Notes: generated by a model from the letters alone, not told the origin. A stretch of DNA of 64,000 nucleotides from Bradyrhizobium sp. SZCCHNS1050 (GCF_032484785.1 NZ_JAUETR010000001.1:868001-932000), one strand, 5' to 3'. Positions 26,038 to 39,407 are shown, counted from the first letter of the stretch. Program-made: numbers and translations.

Positions 26038-26136
26038 GTCATACCCGCGCAGGCGGGTATCCAGCAGGCCGAAGCGTCTCGGCTCTATGACAAATGCCTC
26101 TGGAATACTGGATCATCCGCTTTCGCGGATGATGAC
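26038..26136. repeat. Composite palindromic intergenic repeat (BIME-like)
   Basis: Two perfect hairpins lie head to head in the gap between the MFS gene and ligA: atacccgc-gcag-gcgggtat (26041-26060) and atcatccgc-tttc-gcggatgat (26112-26133). They are framed by an outer inverted pair, gtcat (26038-26042) and atgac (26132-26136), and by atccag (26059-26064) and ctggat (26108-26113). The arrangement resembles bacterial interspersed mosaic elements, and I recall similar units in Bradyrhizobium intergenic DNA. It sits between convergent genes and may limit readthrough. Confidence 0.75.
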
Positions 26137-26186
26137 AATTGTTGGGGTCTCATCCAGCGTCTGTCGCAACCGACACTGCGGAGCTG

Positions 26187-30115
<3,929 letters not shown>

Positions 30116-30184
30116 GGAACCGAAGTCCTTCGTAACGGGGCGGAACGCCCCTGAGCGAACGACTCGATGCTAGCAGCAAATAGA

Positions 30185-30199
30185 GAACAAAACAAGAAT
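30185..30199 (-). promoter_or_regulatory. Probable LexA (SOS) box upstream of recN
   Basis: Read toward recN the sequence is ATTC-ttgtttt-GTTC, a 7-of-8 match to the alphaproteobacterial LexA consensus GTTC-N7-GTTC. It lies 70 bases before the recN start in an AT-rich stretch, and recN is a classical SOS gene. The single mismatch keeps confidence moderate. Confidence 0.6.
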
Positions 30200-30240
30200 A
30201 CAGAACAAAGCCAGATCAAACGAGCGATCCGGCCGATTGC

Positions 30241-31131
30241 TCAGCCCAGGCCGAGCTTCTTGAAGGCGCGCGAGATGTAGGAGCCCTTGTTCTCCTCGGG
30301 CTCGACGCCGCCCGACTTCACGAGATTGTAGGCGTCCTTGTACCACTTGCTGTCGGGGAAATTGTGCCCGAGCACGGCCGCCGCGGTCTGGGCCTCGCCG
30401 ACGATGCCGATCGTCATGTAGGCCTCGGTCAGGCGATACAGCGCTTCCTCGACGTGCCGCGTGGTCTGATACTGCGTCACCACCGCCTTGAAGCGGTTGA
30501 TGGCGGCCGTGTAGTCGCGCTTCTGCATGTAATAGCGGCCGACATCCATTTCCTTGCCGGCGAGCTGGTCGCGGGCGCCCTCCATCTTGGCCTTGGCATT
30601 GGTGGCGTATTCGGAGGTCGGATATTTACGCACCACCTCTTCGAGGGAGGCGATGGCCTTCTCGGTCCGGCCCTGGTCGCGGCTGATGTCCGGGATCTGG
30701 TCGTAATGCGAGGCAGCGATCAGGTATTGCGCATAGGCCGCGTCGGGGCTGCCCGGGTGCAGGGTCACGTAGCGGGTGGCGGCGCCGATGCAGCCGTCGT
30801 AGTCGCCGGCCTGATAGGAGGCGTAGGCCGACATCAGCAGCGATTTGCGGGCCCAGTCGGAATAAGGATGCTGGCGGTCGACCTCCTCGAACTTCTTGGT
30901 CGCGCCTTTGACGTCCTTCTTCTCGTTCATCAGGTACAAGCCCTCATTGTAGAGCTTGTCCGCGGGCTCATCGACGAAGGTGTCGTCCTTGGCGAGGAAC
31001 TTGTCCCAGAGTCCGCCGGTGCCGCAGCCGCTCAACGGCAGCGCCAGCAGGATCAGCGACGCGGCGAGCCGGAGCCGGCCGATGCTTGCTGCGGGATGAC
31101 GGAGGTCGCGCGTGAGACGCTGTATCGACAT
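30241..31131 (-). CDS. bamD: Outer membrane protein assembly factor BamD (ComL-type lipoprotein)
   Basis: From the ATG at 31131 this is a 296-residue lipoprotein with signal peptide and lipobox (LILLALPLSGC, lipidated Cys near residue 36). The mature protein contains tetratricopeptide-like helical repeats (LYNEGLYLMNEKKDVKGATKKFEEV, ARKSLLMSAYASYQAGDYDG, GRYYMQKRDYTAAINRFKAVV). Together these match the BamD/YfiO family of the beta-barrel assembly machinery. It sits between lpxC and recN on the same strand, so envelope biogenesis genes continue past ftsZ. The frame open to 31224 lacks a leader-like extension and is not used. Confidence 0.93.
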   Translation of the reverse strand: MSIQRLTRDLRHPAASIGRLRLAASLILLALPLSGCGTGGLWDKFLAKDDTFVDEPADKLYNEGLYLMNEKKDVKGATKKFEEVDRQHPYSDWARKSLLMSAYASYQAGDYDGCIGAATRYVTLHPGSPDAAYAQYLIAASHYDQIPDISRDQGRTEKAIASLEEVVRKYPTSEYATNAKAKMEGARDQLAGKEMDVGRYYMQKRDYTAAINRFKAVVTQYQTTRHVEEALYRLTEAYMTIGIVGEAQTAAAVLGHNFPDSKWYKDAYNLVKSGGVEPEENKGSYISRAFKKLGLG

Positions 31132-31522
31132 GCTTCTTTGGAACCCGATGCCTGTGATCTGATCTACGCCGTGCACCATGAAGGTCGCTTCATGACCGCG
31201 AAGGAAGAGCCCCGCCAGTGGCACGCATCACGCGGCCCCGGCCTCTCTAGCCGAAAACACTTCATCAACCAACCGCATAGGAAGCCAATCCGCCCGGATT
31301 AAGGCAACACCGAGGCTGCCGCCACGCATCATGGTTACCGCTGAAGAAGCCGCTGGAAAACATCGAAATGCCGATGATCCAGCCACGGAGAAGACGTGGC
31401 CAGTAACAAACATTGACAAAAAAGCAGCCGGAAAAAACCGAACGAAGTCGAAAGCAAAGCTCCCGGCAATGTCGCGCGTCGCGCAACCCCGTCGACGGAT
31501 CAGCCGAGCGGCAGGACGGCGC
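31132..31522. other. Non-coding gap between lpxC and bamD
   Basis: About 390 bases. Only short frames in several directions occur, with no recognisable domains. Bases 31330-31470 are noticeably A-rich on the plus strand. A bamD promoter is likely in the segment near 31132-31250, but no clear boxes are visible. Confidence 0.45.
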
Positions 31523-32482
31523 TCAGGACACGTCCGGGCCGTAGGCCGGCGCGACCATGCCACCGACCATACCGCCAACGACCTCCGCGGCCACGCGGGG
31601 ACGCCGCACGGTCTCGCCTTCGACGATCCGCCAAGCCGTGCGATCCGCCATCAGAGCAGTCAGCACCGCATGGTTGAGCTTGTGACCGCCACGGACCGAA
31701 CGATAGGTTCCGAGCATCGGCAAGCCGGCCAGCGCCAGATCGCCGATCGCATCCAGCACCTTGTGGCGGGCGCATTCGTCGGCGTAGCGCAGACCTTCGG
31801 GATTGAGCAGGCGGTCCTCGTCGAACACAAGCGTGTTGTCGAAGGACGAACCGAGCGCGAAGCCGGCGCTCCACAGTCGCGACACGTCGCTCATGCAGCC
31901 GAAGGTGCGGGCGCGGGCGATCTCGCGGCGGAAGCGCTCGGGGCTGAGCTCGAAATGATAGGCTTGGCGGCCGATCACGGGGTTGGTGAAATCGATTTCG
32001 GCTTCGACCCAGAAGCCGGAGCTGTTGGGACGCAGCTCGCCCGTGGAGGCGCCGATGGTCACCTGGACCGGCTTGAGCACCTGAATGTAGCGCCGCGGAG
32101 CCGACTGATTGACGATCCCGGCCTGGTCGATGGCAGCGACGAACGGTGCCGCACTGCCATCCATGATCGGAACCTCGGGGCCATCGACCTCGATCAGCGC
32201 ATTGTCGACACCCATGCCGCGCAGCGCGGCGAGAACATGCTCGGCGGTGGACACCAGCGGACCGTTGCGGTCACCGAGCACCGTCGCCAACTCGGTGGCG
32301 ATCACCGAGCCGAAGGACGCCTGGACCTCGCGGTCGGCGCCATCGAGGCCGGTGCGGAGGAACACGATCCCCGCATCGATCGGCGCAGGCCCGATCGTCA
32401 GGCTGACAGGCGCGCCAGAGTGGACGCCTACACCGGTGACGGTGGCTTGCGAACGAAGCGTTGTTTGCCGGCTGAATTTCAT
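31523..32482 (-). CDS. lpxC: UDP-3-O-acyl-N-acetylglucosamine deacetylase
   Basis: This 319-residue zinc amidase catalyses the committed step of lipid A synthesis. It opens with RQTTLRSQATVTGVGVHSGAPV. It has the first zinc His in STAEHVLAAL (about residue 79), the substrate loop PEVPIMDGSAAPFV, and the C-terminal HKVLDAIGDLALAG (zinc His and Asp) and GGHKLNHAVL (catalytic His). Location downstream of ftsZ is the common arrangement. The 346 bases before its start contain the ftsZ terminator and an AT-rich stretch, so lpxC probably has its own promoter. Confidence 0.97.
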   Translation of the reverse strand: MKFSRQTTLRSQATVTGVGVHSGAPVSLTIGPAPIDAGIVFLRTGLDGADREVQASFGSVIATELATVLGDRNGPLVSTAEHVLAALRGMGVDNALIEVDGPEVPIMDGSAAPFVAAIDQAGIVNQSAPRRYIQVLKPVQVTIGASTGELRPNSSGFWVEAEIDFTNPVIGRQAYHFELSPERFRREIARARTFGCMSDVSRLWSAGFALGSSFDNTLVFDEDRLLNPEGLRYADECARHKVLDAIGDLALAGLPMLGTYRSVRGGHKLNHAVLTALMADRTAWRIVEGETVRRPRVAAEVVGGMVGGMVAPAYGPDVS

Positions 32483-32828
32483 CGACGATCGCCCAAGACC
32501 CCGCCTGATCCCTCGTCAGCCCGCCCCTCGCGAACCGACTCACTTTCAGGCATCCCCAAGTCACGGCAGAACTTAACGAGAGCCCCAAAGAGCGCCAACT
32601 CACGCTTCTTTACGGATTGTTACCCCATCTCTGCCGTATTCGCGCCAACCCTTAACCAAACTGGAACGAGGCCTTAACCCTCCCGGTTCCCGATCTAAAC
32701 ACCGAAAGAATAATTAATCATTTAAAATCAGTTAGTTGAGCGGAAATCACGGAGCCCCGGCGGCCCATGGAAAAGGCCCGGCTCTCGCGAGCCGGGCCTG
32801 TTCAGCACCATCAGGGCTGTAACAATTC
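32483..32828. promoter_or_regulatory. ftsZ-lpxC intergenic region with likely lpxC promoter
   Basis: The segment from about 32600 to 32745 is far more AT-rich than the window average and contains several TTAA tetramers (near 32652, 32674 and 32715). TTAA pairs are the half-sites of CtrA boxes, but none shows the required 7-base spacing, so no CtrA site is called. The ftsZ terminator occupies 32771-32799. No gene is present. Confidence 0.4.
32771..32799 (-). terminator. Intrinsic terminator of ftsZ
   Basis: A perfect 11-bp stem (aggcccggctc at 32774-32784 and gagccgggcct at 32789-32799) with a tcgc loop is followed on the minus strand by a short T run (bases 32774-32771). It lies 29 bases after the ftsZ stop codon and should separate ftsZ from lpxC transcription. 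Confidence 0.85.
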
Positions 32829-34667
32829 TCAGGTTGCCTGCCGGCGGAGGAAGGCCGGGATATCCAAATGGTCGTCTCCCTGTGGCGCCGGGGACACAGG
32901 CGCAGGACGGCCATGGACGTCCAGACCCTGCGGCGCGGGACGGCGGGCATATTCCGAGACAGGCGATTCGTGGCTCGCAACCTGCTGAGCAACGTTCCGC
33001 TGCGGCTTACGTTCCGGCAGGGGCGGCATCTGCGGCATGGCAGGACCCGCGGTCCGCACCGGCAGCGGCGGCTCGGCGTCCTCGTCCCGGCGGCCGAGAC
33101 CGACATTGGCGAGACGCTGCAGCAGCGACATTCGGGTCTTCTGCGGATGCTCGTCGCCCTCGTCGCCCCTCGCCTGACGGATCTCGGCCTGGGCCGGCAT
33201 CGGCAGGTCCTCGAACTTGGGCATGCGCGGCGCGCGGACGGGAACCCGCTCAGCGGCCTGGGGAATGAAGGTCTCGGGCGGGGCCGCCGGCTCGATCGGA
33301 GCCGCGCGCTGCGCCTCGGGCTCCGGGAACAGCGACGGCTTCTGCGCAATCGGGCGGACCGTCACGTCGCCATAAGAGGCTGCCGGCGCCGGAGCAGCCG
33401 AGGGCGCCGGCTCGCTTGCCATTGCGGCCGCAACGGCGGCCAGCGTGTCGCGCTCGAGATTCGGCGCCGGACGCGGCGCAGGCGCCATCGGCGCGGGCGC
33501 CGCGGCGGCGACGGCCGGAGCCTGCGACGCCTGCTGCTCGAGCTTGGCGGCGCGTTCAGCCAGGCGCTGATTGTCGGCGCGCAGGCGCGCAGTCAGATCG
33601 GCGAGGCGGCTTTCAGGGAGACCCGCGGCAGCGGTCGGGGCGGCGGCAATCGGAGCGACAGCCGCCGCCGGCTGTGAGGTCGTGACGTTCCGGTTGAACT
33701 GCGCCTGCTCGATGCCGGTCGCGACCACCGAGACCCGAATCAGCCCGTCGAGCGATTCGTCGAAGGTGGCGCCGACGATGATGTTGGCGTCCTGGTCGAC
33801 CTCCTCGCGGATACGGGTCGCAGCTTCGTCGACCTCGAACAGCGTGAGATCCTTGCCGCCGGTGATCGAGATCAGGAGGCCGCGCGCGCCCTTCATCGAC
33901 GAATCGTCGATCAGCGGGTTGGCGATGGCGGCTTCGGCGGCGGTGAGCGCGCGCTTGTCGCCGGAGGCTTCGCCGGTGCCCATCATCGCCTTGCCCATCT
34001 CACGCATGACAGCGCGGACGTCGGCGAAGTCGAGGTTGATCAAGCCTTCCTTGACCATCAGGTCGGTGATGCAGGCGACGCCGGAATAGAGCACCTGGTC
34101 GGCCATCGCGAAGGCGTCGGCGAAGGTGGTCTTCTCGTTGGCGACCCGGAACAGGTTCTGGTTCGGAATGATCAGCAGCGTGTCGACGACCTTGTGCAGC
34201 TCGGAGATGCCCGACTCCGCGGTGCGCATGCGGCGCGCGCCCTCGAAGTGGAACGGCTTGGTGACGACGCCCACGGTGAGAATGTTCATCTCGCGCGCGG
34301 TCTTGGCAATGACCGGAGCTGCACCGGTGCCCGTTCCGCCACCCATGCCGGCGGTCACGAACACCATGTTGGCGCCCGAGAGATGATCGCGGATCTCGTC
34401 GATCACCTCCTGCGCGGCGGCGGCGCCGACGTCCGGCTGCGAGCCGGCGCCGAGGCCTTGGGTCACCTGCGTGCCCATCTGGATGATGCGCTGAGCCTTG
34501 GACATGGTCAGCGCCTGCGCGTCGGTATTGGCGACCACGAAGTCCACCCCCTGCAGGCCGGCCGTGATCATGTTGTTGACGGCGTTGCCGCCCGCGCCGC
34601 CGACACCGAACACGGTGATCCGGGGCTTCAGCTCGTGGATATCAGGAGGGGTAATAGTGAGTGCCAT
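32829..34667 (-). CDS. ftsZ: Cell division protein FtsZ, long-linker form
   Basis: This 612-residue tubulin homologue polymerises at midcell with GTP. The GTPase core (about 1-320) begins with [18 protein letters not shown] and contains the tubulin signature GGGTGTG (about 108-114). Residues 330-595 form an Ala/Pro/Arg-rich, probably unstructured linker, much longer than in E. coli (383 residues in total). The C-terminal peptide [10 protein letters not shown] binds FtsA and other partners. Long linkers are usual in Rhizobiales. It follows ftsA on the same strand, 90 bases apart, and ends at a strong terminator. Confidence 0.98.
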   Translation of the reverse strand: MALTITPPDIHELKPRITVFGVGGAGGNAVNNMITAGLQGVDFVVANTDAQALTMSKAQRIIQMGTQVTQGLGAGSQPDVGAAAAQEVIDEIRDHLSGANMVFVTAGMGGGTGTGAAPVIAKTAREMNILTVGVVTKPFHFEGARRMRTAESGISELHKVVDTLLIIPNQNLFRVANEKTTFADAFAMADQVLYSGVACITDLMVKEGLINLDFADVRAVMREMGKAMMGTGEASGDKRALTAAEAAIANPLIDDSSMKGARGLLISITGGKDLTLFEVDEAATRIREEVDQDANIIVGATFDESLDGLIRVSVVATGIEQAQFNRNVTTSQPAAAVAPIAAAPTAAAGLPESRLADLTARLRADNQRLAERAAKLEQQASQAPAVAAAAPAPMAPAPRPAPNLERDTLAAVAAAMASEPAPSAAPAPAASYGDVTVRPIAQKPSLFPEPEAQRAAPIEPAAPPETFIPQAAERVPVRAPRMPKFEDLPMPAQAEIRQARGDEGDEHPQKTRMSLLQRLANVGLGRRDEDAEPPLPVRTAGPAMPQMPPLPERKPQRNVAQQVASHESPVSEYARRPAPQGLDVHGRPAPVSPAPQGDDHLDIPAFLRRQAT

Positions 34668-34757
34668 GATTGCCTCTCGATCACGCGCGGGTGGGTTCGC
34701 CCCGGCCGCCGGCCGCGGTTGGTGTTGTTGAAAATCGCATGGGGTGGAAACCGGTCA

Positions 34758-36077
34758 TCAGAAGCCCTCGCGTAGCCATCGTCCGACCTTTCCGAAGTAG
34801 CCGTCGGTTCCTGTCCCGACCTGCCGCGTATGCCGCGGTTCGACGTGTTCCAGGTGCGCGTATTGCGGATAGACCAGAAGCCCGGTGGGCACCGCGAAGG
34901 CGGCGTTCTTGGCCTCGTTGGGGAGACGGCCGAAACCGAGCGGACGGCCGACGCGCACCGGGCGGTCGAGGATCCGGGTCGCAAGCTCGACCAGCCCCGT
35001 CAGCTGGGAGGCGCCTCCGCTAAGGACGACGCGCGCCTTGGGTTCTGCCGCAAAGGGCGAATCCTTCAGCCGGTCGCGGACCATTTCAAAAATCTCCTCT
35101 GCGCGGTGCCTGACGATGTTCGCGATGGTGGCGCGGGACACGATCTGCGGAACATCCCGCTCGTTGTCACCGGCCGTCGGAACAGACATCAACTCACGCG
35201 CGTCGGACCCGCCAGTCAGCACCGTGCCATATAACGTCTTGATTCGCTCGGCATCTGCAATGCACGCTGATAGTCCGCGCGCAAGATCCATGGTCACGTG
35301 ATGCCCGCCGAGCGCAAAACCGGAGGCATGGACGAAGCGGCCGCCGGAATAGATCGCGATCGTCGTGGTGCCGGCCCCCATTTCGACCACCGCCGCGCCG
35401 AGATCGGCCTCGTCGTCGGTCAGCACCGACAACCCGGCAACATACGGGCTTGCCGCCATGGCCTCGACGTTGAGGTGGCAGCGCTCGACCACGAGCATCA
35501 GGTTCTTGGCCACGGTGGCGTCGGTCGTGACGACGTTCATGTCGACGCCGAACTGCCGCGCCAGCATGCCGCGCGGGTCGCGGATGCCCTTCACGCCATC
35601 GAGCGTGTAGCCGACGGGCAAGGCATGCAGCACCGCGCGCCCGTCGCCGGTGGCGTGGTGCATGCCGGTTGAGGTCACGCGGCTGACATCGGCCTGGGTC
35701 ACGGCGCCGCCGCGAATGTCCGAGGTGGCCTCGATCAGATGGCCCATGACGCGGCCGCCGGCGACCGGCAGCAGCACGGACTCGACCCGCACCTTGGCCA
35801 TGCGCTCGGCAAGCGCGACCGCCTGCCGCACGGCCTGCTCGCATTCGACGGGATCGACGACGGCGCCGGCCTTGACGCCGCGCGACTGGATCTGGCTGTA
35901 GCCGATCAGCTCGACCGTGTGGGTGCGGCCGCGCAGCGCGTCGCTGGGCGGCGCCGGCTTCAGCCGCGCGATCATGCAGGCGATCTTGCTGGTGCCGACA
36001 TCGAGAGAGGCCACAAGCGCGGTGCGCTTCTGGCCCATCGGGCGCGTCTTCGGAGTCTGGCGATCGAAGCCGGTCAT
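34758..36077 (-). CDS. ftsA: Cell division protein FtsA
   Basis: This 439-residue actin-like protein tethers FtsZ to the membrane. The phosphate-binding motif LVASLDVGTSKIACMIA (about 20-36), the second nucleotide motif AAVVEMGAGTTTIAIYSGG (about 223-241) and VLSGGASQLTGL (about 340-351) are present. The last residues, FGKVGRWLREGF, form the amphipathic membrane-targeting helix. Its start overlaps the ftsQ stop by four bases (ATGA). The length fits the rhizobial family. Confidence 0.97.
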   Translation of the reverse strand: MTGFDRQTPKTRPMGQKRTALVASLDVGTSKIACMIARLKPAPPSDALRGRTHTVELIGYSQIQSRGVKAGAVVDPVECEQAVRQAVALAERMAKVRVESVLLPVAGGRVMGHLIEATSDIRGGAVTQADVSRVTSTGMHHATGDGRAVLHALPVGYTLDGVKGIRDPRGMLARQFGVDMNVVTTDATVAKNLMLVVERCHLNVEAMAASPYVAGLSVLTDDEADLGAAVVEMGAGTTTIAIYSGGRFVHASGFALGGHHVTMDLARGLSACIADAERIKTLYGTVLTGGSDARELMSVPTAGDNERDVPQIVSRATIANIVRHRAEEIFEMVRDRLKDSPFAAEPKARVVLSGGASQLTGLVELATRILDRPVRVGRPLGFGRLPNEAKNAAFAVPTGLLVYPQYAHLEHVEPRHTRQVGTGTDGYFGKVGRWLREGF

Positions 36078-37123
36078 GCGTCACCGGCCTTCTTCTTGGA
36101 CTTCTTGTCCTTGAACAGCTCGTCGTGCGCCTTCGCTGCGTCCTCGGACAGTTGCACCGTCAGCCGGTCCGACAGCCGCAAGTCGATGGCGACGATGTCG
36201 CGCGAGAACAGCTTGTCGTCCTGGTCGAGCTGGGTCAGGGTCGCGAGCGCATTACCGACATCGTGCTCGGGCAGGCGAATATCGAGGCCGTCCTTGGTCC
36301 GCAGGTTCCAGCGACGCTCGCCGACGAACACGGCGGCCTTGGTGACCGCGCGCACCTGCGGGTAGCGGGCGAGCAGCGCCAGGAAATCACGCGCCCGGCT
36401 TTCGGCTCCCTTGCCGACCACGAGCGGCAGGGTCAGGAAACGGCGCGAGACATATTGCTCGAGCACGGCGCCGTCATCGGCGATGACCGAGAGGCGGCCC
36501 TCCTGCTGCCAGAGCGCGAACGCCTTGCGCTCGACAACGTCGATCTGGAGTTGATTCGGAAAGAACTTCTGCACCGTGGCTTCGGCGATCCAGGGGTTGG
36601 CCTTGAGCCTGTCGCGCACCGCGGCGGCATCGAGGAACAGCAACGAGGAGCGGCCGGTGACGCCGCCGACGGCGAGGATCTCGTCCTGGGTGAGCTGCTT
36701 GCGGCCATTGATCGCCACGGCCGTGATGCGGAAGCCGGCCGCATTGGCCAGGGCATTGCGGGTGTCGGACAGGGCCGCGCTGACGTCCTGGGCGTGGCCG
36801 CCCTTGACGATGCCGAGCCAGACGCTGCCGAACAAGAGTACCACCGTCGCCACGGTGCCGAGCCGCCGCGGCAGATAGCGCTCGACGAGTTCGACCACGC
36901 GCGGCGGCGCCTCGCGCTCGACCATCGGCGCGCGCGCGGCCTGCATCGACGCCAGATCTCTTCGGCTCGACCGCCTGCCTTGCTTCGTGCCGCCGTGCGC
37001 GAAGCGGATACGCGGAAGGCGGGCCGAGACATACTCGCGCAGCAGGATTGCCGCGCCAAGGGCAGCGGCTTTCAGGTTCGCTTGAGGCCTCTGCGATCGA
37101 GCGAGGCGTCCTGCACCATCCAT
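36074..37123 (-). CDS. ftsQ: Cell division protein FtsQ
   Basis: This 349-residue bitopic divisome protein has a basic cytosolic N-terminus of about 85 residues and one transmembrane helix (VATVVLLFGSVWLGIV, about 90-106). A POTRA domain follows (FRITAVAINGRKQLTQDEILAV), then the beta domain with ATVQKFFPNQLQIDVVERKAFALWQ. It ends with a Lys-rich tail. It links the FtsL/FtsI complex to FtsZ-ring proteins. It overlaps ftsA by four bases. The 288-base gap before it, after ddl, is AT-rich and may hold a promoter for ftsQAZ. Confidence 0.95.
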   Translation of the reverse strand: MDGAGRLARSQRPQANLKAAALGAAILLREYVSARLPRIRFAHGGTKQGRRSSRRDLASMQAARAPMVEREAPPRVVELVERYLPRRLGTVATVVLLFGSVWLGIVKGGHAQDVSAALSDTRNALANAAGFRITAVAINGRKQLTQDEILAVGGVTGRSSLLFLDAAAVRDRLKANPWIAEATVQKFFPNQLQIDVVERKAFALWQQEGRLSVIADDGAVLEQYVSRRFLTLPLVVGKGAESRARDFLALLARYPQVRAVTKAAVFVGERRWNLRTKDGLDIRLPEHDVGNALATLTQLDQDDKLFSRDIVAIDLRLSDRLTVQLSEDAAKAHDELFKDKKSKKKAGDA

Positions 37124-37411
37124 TGCACGAGCTCATCAAACTGTTGCGCCCGCAGATACTCGCGGACCCACGCCTGCGCTCCCGGCCGGCCGGAGGCTGG
37201 TGACGTCGCGATGCGTGACGTCACGACCCGGCAGCCGAGCACCACTGAGGCGCCAGCGTTAACCTTCGGACGTCCTGGTAAACAAAAAGTAAAATCGGTC
37301 CGGAGAGACGAATTTTTTCTCCGATTTATGAGGACCTTGCCCGGAATTCTTAAGCATTTTACGGGTTACAGGAACCACCGGGAGACGCCGGGCCGGGTTC
37401 CTGCGGGGCGT
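37124..37411. promoter_or_regulatory. ddl-ftsQ gap, probable promoter region for ftsQAZ
   Basis: This 288-base gap interrupts an otherwise tight gene string. Bases 37270-37370 are AT-rich and contain an inverted pair, cggaga (37301-37306) and tctccg (37318-37323), around a T-rich loop. No clear CtrA or sigma-70 boxes were found. A separate promoter here is inferred from the gap and composition. Confidence 0.4.
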
Positions 37412-38413
37412 CTACCGAACGCCGGATCGACGGCTGCGCCCCTCCGCCAAGGCGATCTGCTGATTGAGGAAATCGACAAAAGCGATCCCCTGCGCCGCGA
37501 GCGCCTTGGGATACAGCGAGGCCGCGGTCAGCCCGGGCAGCGTATTGGTCTCGAGATAAACGGGACCATTGGCCGAGACGATGAAGTCGGTCCGCGAATA
37601 GCCGCCGCAGGACAGCGCGCGATGCGCCTTGATCGCCTCCGTCTGCAGCGCGGCCGTCACCTCCGGACTGAAGCGGCCGGGACAGATCTCCTTCGTCGCC
37701 GCGGCGAGGTACTTCGCGAAATAGTTGAAGGCGCCGTCGGCGGGGAGGATCTCGATCGGCGGCAGCGCGATCAGCGAGCCGTCTACCTGTTCGAGCACGC
37801 CGCAGGTCGCTTCCGTTCCGGTGACGAACGGCTCGATCAGATACTCCTCGGTCGCGGCCGCCGCTTTGACGGCAACGAGGTCCTGGCTGGTGTTGACGAA
37901 GATCAGCCCAAAACTCGATCCGTCCTTCACCGGCTTGGCGATCAGCCGGCCGTAGCGCGCCAGCGCCGCTTCGGCGTCATCGAACGCGACGCCCTCGGCC
38001 GCTGTGACCCCGCCGAGCACGGCGAAGCGCTTGGCGGCAACCTTGTCGAAGGCGAGGTGCGAGGCGGCCGAGCTCGAGCCGGTGAACGGCACGCCGCGAA
38101 GCTCGCACATCAGTTGAAGCTCGCCATTCTCCGCCCGGCCGCCGTGGAGACCGAGCACCAGAACCCGATCCTCGACCCTGGCGCGATCGAGCGCCTCGGC
38201 GAGCGTCCCGATACTCTCACCATCGGCGGTGAACGGCTCCTCGAACGGCTTGGCGTGAGCCATGAGCGCCGGGCCGCTCGCCTGATGCACCGTGTCGTCG
38301 GCCTCCCAGAACCAGAGGTCAGCCTCGGGCAGCGCGGCATGCAGCGCTTTGGCGCTGGCGACCGAGACGAGGCGCTCCTTGTTGGAGCCGCCGAACAAAA
38401 TCGTGGTGCGCAT
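37412..38413 (-). CDS. ddl: D-alanine--D-alanine ligase family protein with variant motifs
   Basis: From the ATG at 38413 (GAGAAG upstream) this is a 333-residue ATP-grasp ligase in the usual ddlB position between murB and ftsQ. Family motifs are present but diverged: FGGSNKERLVS replaces GGxSxEReVS, LHGGRAENGELQ replaces HGxxGEDGxxQ, and PFTGSSSAASHLAFDK, FNYFAKYLA and SRTDFI...VYLETNTLPGLT complete the set. The metal-binding Asp, Glu and Asn of the last motif and the N-terminal Glu are kept. It probably makes D-Ala-D-Ala for MurF. The GEDG change and overall divergence leave some doubt about substrate. A start at 38437 is an alternative. Confidence 0.85.
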   Translation of the reverse strand: MRTTILFGGSNKERLVSVASAKALHAALPEADLWFWEADDTVHQASGPALMAHAKPFEEPFTADGESIGTLAEALDRARVEDRVLVLGLHGGRAENGELQLMCELRGVPFTGSSSAASHLAFDKVAAKRFAVLGGVTAAEGVAFDDAEAALARYGRLIAKPVKDGSSFGLIFVNTSQDLVAVKAAAATEEYLIEPFVTGTEATCGVLEQVDGSLIALPPIEILPADGAFNYFAKYLAAATKEICPGRFSPEVTAALQTEAIKAHRALSCGGYSRTDFIVSANGPVYLETNTLPGLTAASLYPKALAAQGIAFVDFLNQQIALAEGRSRRSGVR

Positions 38414-38483
38414 CAATGTCTTCTCGGTTGATCTCACAACCGCAGTCGCGATTGCGCTGACGTCACTTGAGCAGGCGGGGCGA

Positions 38484-39407
38484 TCAGCTCGCCTTGACTC
38501 CGATCCGCTTGATCTCCCACTGCAACTCGATGCCCGATTTCGCCTTGACCCGCTCGCGCACGGTCTCGCCGAGAGTTTCGATGTCGTCAGCGGTGGCGTT
38601 GCCGGTGTTGATCAGGAAGTTGCAGTGCATTTCTGAAACCTGGGCGCCGCCGACCTTGAGACCGCGGCAGCCTGCGGCATCGACCAGCTTCCAGGCGGAA
38701 TGTCCCGGCGGATTCTTGAAGGTCGAGCCGCCGGTCTTCTCGCGGATCGGCTGCGCCGTCTCACGATGCGCCTGCACCTCGGCCATGCGCGCCCGGATCG
38801 CCTCCGGCGCCGACGGCGTGCCGCGGAAGCGCGCTGCCGTGAAGATTAGCGACGGATCGACGCCGCTCGCGCGATAGGTGAACTTCATCTCGGCATTGTT
38901 GAAGCGGTGCGTCTTGCCATGGCGGTCAATCGCGATCGCCTCGACCAGGATGTCCTTTGTCTCGCCGCCATTGGCGCCGGCATTCATCCGCAGCGCGCCG
39001 CCGATCGTGCCGGGAATACCGAACAGGAATTCCAGGCCCGCGAGATTGGCCGACGCCGCGATCTCGGCGACGCGCTTGTCGAGCGCGGCGGTGCCGGCGG
39101 TCACGATGTCGCCCTCCGCCTTGACCTCGCCGAACGCGCGCGGCGCCAGCCGGATCACGACGCCCGGCACGCCGCCGTCGCGCACGATCAGGTTGGAGCC
39201 GACGCCGATGACGTAGAGCGGCAGATCACTGGACAGGTTCTTGAGGAAGTAGGCGAGGTCGTCGGCATCCGCCGGCGTGAACAGCACCTGCGCCGGTCCG
39301 CCGACGCGAAACCAGGTGAGAGGCGCGAGACTCTCGTTGGCGAGGAGCCGCCCGCGCAGCTCCGGCATTACGGCTTTGAGCTCGGGCGTAATGTCGGGGA
39401 AACTCAC
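38484..39407 (-). CDS. murB: UDP-N-acetylenolpyruvoylglucosamine reductase
   Basis: This 307-residue flavoenzyme reduces UDP-GlcNAc-enolpyruvate to UDP-MurNAc. The start is a GTG at 39405-39407 (reads [18 protein letters not shown]). The frame that continues to 39551 only translates the adjacent intergenic repeat. FAD-binding motifs [16 protein letters not shown] (about 27-42) and [14 protein letters not shown] are present, as are the catalytic-domain [22 protein letters not shown] and the C-terminal [21 protein letters not shown]. The last has the conserved Ser and marks the type without the extra Tyr loop. Confidence 0.96.
   Translation of the reverse strand: MSFPDITPELKAVMPELRGRLLANESLAPLTWFRVGGPAQVLFTPADADDLAYFLKNLSSDLPLYVIGVGSNLIVRDGGVPGVVIRLAPRAFGEVKAEGDIVTAGTAALDKRVAEIAASANLAGLEFLFGIPGTIGGALRMNAGANGGETKDILVEAIAIDRHGKTHRFNNAEMKFTYRASGVDPSLIFTAARFRGTPSAPEAIRARMAEVQAHRETAQPIREKTGGSTFKNPPGHSAWKLVDAAGCRGLKVGGAQVSEMHCNFLINTGNATADDIETLGETVRERVKAKSGIELQWEIKRIGVKAS

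Noticed and set aside
31265..31486. 73-codon minus-strand frame in the lpxC-bamD gap
   Set aside because: No ribosome site, no domain, and composition unlike the neighbouring genes.
32600..32745. CtrA boxes (TTAA-N7-TTAA) upstream of lpxC
   Set aside because: Several TTAA tetramers occur, but none shows the 7-base spacing.
36125..38431. Plus-strand 768-codon frame over ftsQ and ddl
   Set aside because: Composition is typical of a shadow frame, and it crosses two established genes.
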